Positions 58,851 to 64,000 of a stretch of DNA of 64,000 nt are shown here, in pieces. Location of the stretch: NCBI GenBank assembly GCA_023313575.1, contig JAJTTP010000003.1, forward strand, positions 3,162,001 to 3,226,000, in the 5' to 3' direction. This DNA comes from Eutypella sp. D-1 (Eukaryota; Ascomycota; Sordariomycetes; Xylariales; Diatrypaceae). The notes beneath the pieces are model-generated. The model worked only from the letters and a program-made list of their open reading frames with translations, did no database searches and had not been told where the DNA came from. How positions within the stretch are numbered: the stretch's first letter is position 1; each line of letters starts with the position of its first letter. The translations under genes and the position numbers were made by a program.

Positions 58851-60222
58851 TATATATGCCGAGTCTGCCTGCTCCCTGTCAAGAGAGGTTCAAAACTATG
58901 CCAAAGGCACAGAAAATGAATTCCTTAGTCGACCGGGTGATGTTGATGCAGGTTCTATCTGTCTTAGCTCAATTGAAGGTAGAAACGATCCCTTAGGTGT
59001 AGAAAACGAATGGTAACATTGATGATAATGTTGGTGCAGTAGATTATGAACTAGAGAAACTGCGGAGGGACTGTCTTCAACACCACCATGCTCCAGAGAA
59101 GGTGTCTGCATACAAGACGCACTGCATACAAAGGAACAGGATGCAGATAAGATACATCTAGGATAATTTCTTCCTCCATTCTGGAAACCTCTATTGGACT
59201 TGAGCAGTCTACAAGGCCAGCTACTTACATAATCGATCTTCTAGGCACCACCCTCCTGGAACTATATGAGGACATGTACAGGACGCTTTGTAATATTTCT
59301 AATACTGAGAGTGCTAGGATAAAGCTCAATATATTCTATTTCTGAAGATTTCATGAATCCCCAAAGGCACGCTATGTGTCGAGTAATCAAACATGTACTT
59401 GAAAATGTTTGTAAATGATTCCTAAAAAATTTTCCTATTTACATAATGACAGATTAATCTGCTTTACAACATCGTACTTGCTATAATTATAATATATAAC
59501 AGGAAGTAGCTTTGGCCCAGCAACAGTTGTGCTCAACAGGCATATATACAAGAGGCACTCTCGTGACTAATGCTGAGGCCATACCATCACCAAAGTCTCA
59601 AAAGTACCCCAAGAAATACTTTGCTTCTTTCTCAAATTATCAATTATACGTATGCCATATCAAAAGGTATTTGCACACGAGGAAGGAGCCTTGACCTTAT
59701 TAAGGGAAACGAGTTTCAAACCGCTTTTGAAACTAAGCTGTGAAAAACTGCTATTTCGTTGTTTCTTTTATGTTATTTTTCGACTTTTCTAATCAATATG
59801 TTGAGTCGGTGAAATATTACTAGTCTAGTTATCTTGATTAATTACGTTTTAGAAGCAAAGCTGCAGACGTGAACGAACAGCTCTTACAATTCTCACTATC
59901 TTGGCTGGTAGTGATGATGGTTCTACGGCTGTTGGGGAAGCTTGGGAGGTGTAAACTTAGAGCAAGGAAGACAAAGACTGTTTCACATGCACTCCTCTTC
60001 CTTATTCCTAGATTGCGCGATTGGAAATATCTAATATTGTATGATACCAAATGTCTTCCTTACTGACGTGTACATACATTGCCTACCACTTCGAATCCAA
60101 GCACACCTAGTATGGTGGGATTCGAGTGTAGTGCGATTGCCTGAATATCTAGCATTTGTAAATCTCGCTTAAAACATGTATCTGCTTACGACCCTTATTA
60201 CTTAATATCTATATAGCCGATC
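58851..60222. other. AT-rich spacer
   Basis: No gene supported. Visibly AT-rich with many stops and TATA-like tracts (59480-59500). The short open frames show no motif. Confidence 0.5.
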
Positions 60223-62163
60223 TTAGAGCTTTTGCAACCGACGCTTCCGCAGGATCTCCTCGCCGAGGCGCGCGATCTCATACTTCTTGACCTTGCCGCT
60301 CCCGGTGAGGGGCACCTCGCTGGGGACACCGGCCTCGCCGAGCCAAAAGATGTGCGCAGGCGCCTTGTGCCGCCCGAGCTTCTGCTTGACCCACTCCCGC
60401 ATCTCATCGTCCGCGGGCCTCTCCCTCCCGGCCTCGTCATTATGCAGGAACGCCGCAACGACCTCCCCGTAATGTGCATCCTTGAGTCCCACTACCACGG
60501 CGCGTGCCACAGCCGGGTGCGCCGCCAGCCGTTCTTCGATCTCCAGTGGGTATATGTTCTCGCCGCCTAAAGAGGTGTCAGTTAGTATATATCCATGTTC
60601 GCCACGCGGGGAGGAGAAGTGTTCAAATACCTCGGATAATGATGTCCTTGAATCGACCAGTGATGGTGCAGTAGCCGTCGGCATCGAATACGGCCTCGTC
60701 GCCGGTATGGAGCCAGAGGACACCGGTCTCATCGCGGATCATAACCTCAGCAGTCTTCTCGGAGTTGTTCCAGTAGCCAGCCTGGAGCTGATAGCCAGCG
60801 ATGCAGAGCTCACCACGGGCGCCGAGGGGTACTATGTTGCCGTCGTGATCAACGATCTTGGCGCGTGCATGCGGCATTAGGGTGCCGACGGTCGTGAGGC
60901 GCTTATCAACTGCGTCATCTGTATACGCGTTGAAGCAGGTAGGCGACGCTTCCGTGAGCCCGTAGCTGCTAGTGAACTCTGTCATACCGAAGCGCTCCAC
61001 CATGAGCTCCATGAGGTAGCGCGGCACAGGGGCGCCCGCAACAATGCCCGTGCGTAGGCGGTCGCACCGGAAGCCGGGTGGGGTCGGTAGCCCAAAGAGC
61101 GTATCGAACATGGCCGGAACGCCGTGCAACGCCGTGCAGTGCTCGTCGGAGATGGCGCGCAGCACGGCAGGCGCATCGAACACCTCCTCGGGGAACACGA
61201 TCTTGGCACCGTGCGTAACGACAGCCATCATGCCGAGCACGAGGCCGAAGCAGTGGAAGAGCGGCGGCGGGCAGCAGAGCACGTCGTCGGGCGTGAGTCG
61301 CATGCGGTCCCCGATAAACCGCGCATTGTTGATGATTCCGTGGTGCGTCAGCATCGCCGCCTTGGGTTGTCCCGTCGTCCCGCTTGTGAACTGCAGGTTG
61401 CAGATGTTGTGCGCCAGCACCTTGCGCCCGTGTCGGTTCAGGTGCAAGCGCCCGTTATGATGGTCGCCGCTGTCGAACTCTCGGCCCTTCCTAATCACGT
61501 CCTCGTAAGTCGGATACGATCCCGAATCCCCCCGCAGGATCACTACATCTGGCCCGCCCTCTTTTGCCAGGTCTGCCAGTAACTGAGTATTTGACATCCT
61601 CCCAATCTTCGGCGTAGTAAAGAAGATCTTGCAATCTGGTTCGTGAAAAACTGTCAGCTCTCACTCTCACACGCACCCTATATCTCTTTTTCTGACTTTG
61701 GCATAGGTATTGAAATCCTGAAGACCGAGAATTTTACTGTTGCGTTGATGGTGCCATTACCTGAAAACTTGAGGGCGTACTGTGCCTCCGTTGGGGTATA
61801 CGTATTATTGAGGATGACGAGGATGGCGCCTATGCGGGCGACAGCGAAGAGGACGGAAGCGTACTGTTCGCAGTTTCCGGCCATGATGCCGACACGATCG
61901 CCGACGCCGATACCGAGGGCCATCAAGCCCCGGGCGAGCTGCGAGCTCTGGTGGTTGAGCTCATTGTAAGTCCACCGCGCACCGGTCCAAGGCGTGACAA
62001 TGCACTCTTGCGTGCCATGGTGCTGGCACTGCAGGTCGAGCAGCTCGCCGAAGGTCAGGTCGACCAAGGGGGGATCGACAGGGCCCTCTAACAAGGACAG
62101 CTGCTGTGCCTGGGCTTGCGGCTGCAGTGGGGGCATCGACGAGACGATATCCTGGGTAGCCAT
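60223..62163 (-). CDS. sidI: Acyl-CoA synthetase (AMP-binding), SidI-type candidate
   Basis: Exons 62163-61761, 61635-60631 and 60566-60223 (all phase 1) give 583 residues, usual for fatty-acyl/mevalonyl-CoA ligases. Motifs of the ANL superfamily: LQFTSGTTGQPKAAMLTHHG (P-loop-like), TSSYGLTEASP, WLHTGDEAVFDADGYCTITG, the hinge GRFKDIIIRGGENIYPLEIE restored by splicing intron 2 (ACTAAC branch), and the catalytic Lys in TGSGKVKKYEI. Reaction: ATP-dependent adenylation of a carboxylate, then transfer to CoA. SidI activates mevalonate for anhydromevalonyl-CoA in extracellular siderophore synthesis; the nearby SidF-type gene, SIT transporter and an upstream GATA site support SidI. It ends QKL, at best a weak PTS1, and I see no clear PTS2 at the N-terminus (Aspergillus SidI uses PTS2). 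A medium-chain fatty acyl-CoA synthetase is the main alternative. Confidence 0.8.
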
Positions 62164-63666
62164 CTTGCTGATCACGATAACGACAAATGACAACGACAAC
62201 ACCACTTCTTGAGCCGCATACAATGTAGAGCAACTGGGCAAAATTTCTATTTAAGATGGGCAACATATTATGATGGAACGCAGCTCTAATAATTCATCTT
62301 CGGCATTGGAACTAGGGCAGTCTACTATACCGAACGCGTAGCGAAGAGAAGGATGCCGAACCAGGGAAAGCTGCCGTCCAATACTACCCGGGCAACTAGC
62401 AACGACGAGCCCCACGCAAAATTCGCCATCCGGGGTTCGTATTCTAACTCACTTTGGGAAGGAGGACAGCCCGAGAAAAAAAGAGGAACACTAGGTTGGA
62501 ATCAGATCCTCCACGTAGGGGATCCCTTGAGAATTAGGTGAGTTAGTCTACGGAGAACCTCCTAAGTAGCATTAACAATTGCTAGTTCGCTGGGTTCGAA
62601 CTGGGCCACAGGTCCTGCTTTTTTGTGCCATGATGTAACCTCCCACCTCCCAAGGAGACGGTAGAGAACCTGGATGTACCTCGAAGTATATGCCTCAGGT
62701 GCCGGTGGTCTAGAGGCATTTGATGGGGCGACCATCAACGGGCCTGGATATCACCTTGGCCGAATCGATGCGCATGCCTAGACCCTAAGCTGCGTTGGGA
62801 CTAAATACCTCGAACACCCTTAGCCTTGAATTTCGAGGAGGGGCAGAGGTTCATTTGCCCAAACCAAAACCTCTCCATTGGAACTGGTTTCAGAGATCTA
62901 CGCTGCTTTTCGAGCCGACTTGAGCTAATGGGACATGGTAGGTACCTTCAAAAAAGGTAGCCTAAGCATGAATGACAAGGGCTAAATGGCCCGCGAAAGG
63001 GAATTGTGATGGTGTTGGACATACTGGACAGACAGACGACACAACTATAGTAACGAAATTGAAAATTTTGGATGGGGACAGTTTCGGTTACGTACGTAAT
63101 GATAGCGCTTTGATGTATACATAGGTAACCAGTAAACACCGTTGGTACTGTATTAATTCATGTGGTACATGTGCTCGTGTGCGTTTGCCCCGTGTGTCGC
63201 CGACGTTAGTGGGTCGCCTAGTGAAGTATTGACGGAAATAAATCTAATCAGCGGATCTGATAAGATTGATCAGGTTCAATGCCCGACTGTACGGTGCGAG
63301 ATCGGAACGGTGCGACTTCGGGCATGCGTCCTGCATGCCCAGGTAGGTAGTACCTGCGGTAGGTACGTGGTTGCATGGGTGGAAAGAACGGGGATTCCCT
63401 GTCGTAAATAATGCGATATCTAAATAACTAGTTCTATTCGTAGTGCCGCTTTAACCAGACGTCAAGGAATATTCCATCGAGACACGTTACGACAAGTTGG
63501 CCACGACGTGTTTTGTTATGGCAAGAGAACCAGTCACCCCCTACGCGTGGCAGGATTAGCCTGTAGCAGGTAGTGTCTATACTTTCGTCTTCATTTGTTA
63601 TAAACCGATGTGGTATTTGCTCTATAGTCGTATAGTCTCGTAATACATGCGAAGAAATTCTAGTAT
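62164..63666. other. Intergenic region, sidI upstream side
   Basis: Upstream of the ligase and downstream of the SIT transporter; both genes run leftward. It holds one SreA-type site. A GGGTTCGAACTG near 62590 resembles a tRNA B box, but no cloverleaf can be made. No gene supported. Confidence 0.5.
63255..63263 (+). promoter_or_regulatory. SreA-type GATA site (ATCTGATAA)
   Basis: Perfect ATCWGATAA with the GCGG extension, about 1.1 kb upstream of the ligase start. Confidence 0.58.
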
Positions 63667-63999
63667 CTATAGCACCGTCCCCTTGACCTGTTTAGATTGG
63701 CTGAGCCTGACGTCTTTCCACATGCTGACGGCGATGATGGACACCAGTGACACAAGTGCACCCGTGATGCACATCCTGACCTGGGCTCTGTCGTACGCCG
63801 CGATAATAGCGGTGCGGACGGGGTCCCCGATCGGGTAACTGAGCTGCTTGGCGAGGTCGGAGCCGATCCAAGCGCGATCCTCGGGCGAAAAGTTCGGGAG
63901 CAGCTCAGCGAGAGCCTCAGGTAGCGTAGTATTCCAGATAGCGCCGCTCAAGGAGCTGCCTACGGCTGAGCCGACGTAGCTGGATAATGACAGCAGCGC
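63667..63999 (-). CDS. SIT-family siderophore iron transporter (MFS), C-terminal fragment
   Basis: The frame is open to the window edge, so only the last 110 residues are seen; the N-terminal part lies beyond. Sequence features match the end of fungal siderophore-iron transporters (Arn/Sit1/Mir): SSYVGSAVGSSLSGAIWNTTLPEAL (transmembrane helix followed by the extracellular loop start), QLSYPIGDPVRTAI, AYDRAQVRMCITGALVSLVS (last helix) and the tail VKGTVL after a short basic stretch. Known role: proton-driven uptake of ferric hydroxamates at the plasma membrane. Its place next to SidI- and SidF-type genes supports a shared siderophore system. No intron is needed in the visible part. Which siderophore it carries cannot be told. 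Confidence 0.85.
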   Translation of the reverse strand, partial: ALLSLSSYVGSAVGSSLSGAIWNTTLPEALAELLPNFSPEDRAWIGSDLAKQLSYPIGDPVRTAIIAAYDRAQVRMCITGALVSLVSIIAVSMWKDVRLSQSKQVKGTVL

Positions 64000-64000
64000 G

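Noticed and set aside
62530..62610. tRNA-like B box (GGGTTCGAACTG) with an AGTTAGTCTACGG-like upstream segment
   Set aside because: The acceptor and anticodon stems do not pair; probably chance.
36932..63999. ABC transporter as a proven member of the siderophore cluster
   Set aside because: Such transporters do occur in siderophore clusters, but this one is 12 kb away, paired with its own regulator, and I saw no ATCWGATAA in its promoter.
1..64000. CRISPR arrays, bacterial operons, intact transposons
   Set aside because: No spaced direct repeats, no transposase or reverse transcriptase frame and no long terminal repeats were seen; the DNA is eukaryotic with introns.

Overview
This window is nuclear DNA from a filamentous ascomycete (Pezizomycotina, probably a Sordariomycete; the class is inference). 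Almost every gene has short GT-AG introns of about 50-250 nt. The families present are typical of moulds: Zn2Cys6 regulator, cytochrome P450, HET and NACHT proteins, DUF5672, hydroxamate-siderophore enzymes and a SIT-type transporter. Gene models below were joined by hand from splice sites and reading-frame phase; no RNA evidence was available.

Left part (1-20 kb): a 5'-truncated intradiol dioxygenase, a SEC12-like ER membrane protein, two paralogous DUF5672 membrane-anchored proteins, a NACHT (STAND) gene interrupted by in-frame stops, and a metallopeptidase-plus-jacalin protein whose catalytic motif has lost its first histidine.

Middle part (20-50 kb): a six-exon cytochrome P450, a gene-free stretch of about 3.6 kb, a GTPBP1-type translational GTPase, a 2206-residue NACHT-ankyrin protein, a ten-exon full-size ABCB transporter divergently paired with a Zn2Cys6 regulator across a promoter rich in CGG/CCG half-sites, an intronless HET-domain protein and a mitochondrial-type helical protein. 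Two NACHT genes, one HET gene and the metallopeptidase-lectin give this part the character of an accessory or allorecognition region.

Right part (51-64 kb): an iron-linked group. It holds an AIF-like FAD oxidoreductase, a SidF/SidL-type hydroxyornithine acyltransferase, a SidI-type acyl-CoA ligase and the C-terminal end of a SIT-family siderophore transporter. Six perfect copies of ATCWGATAA, the site known for the iron-sensing GATA repressor SreA, lie in the upstream regions of these genes and I noticed none elsewhere in the window. The simplest reading is a fusarinine/TAFC-type extracellular siderophore cluster: SidI would make mevalonyl-CoA, SidH (not in the window) would dehydrate it, SidF would load it onto N5-hydroxyornithine, a SidD-type NRPS (not in the window) would assemble it, and the transporter would recover the ferric form. 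A visibly AT-rich block of about 4 kb with an orphan ORF separates sidF from sidI.
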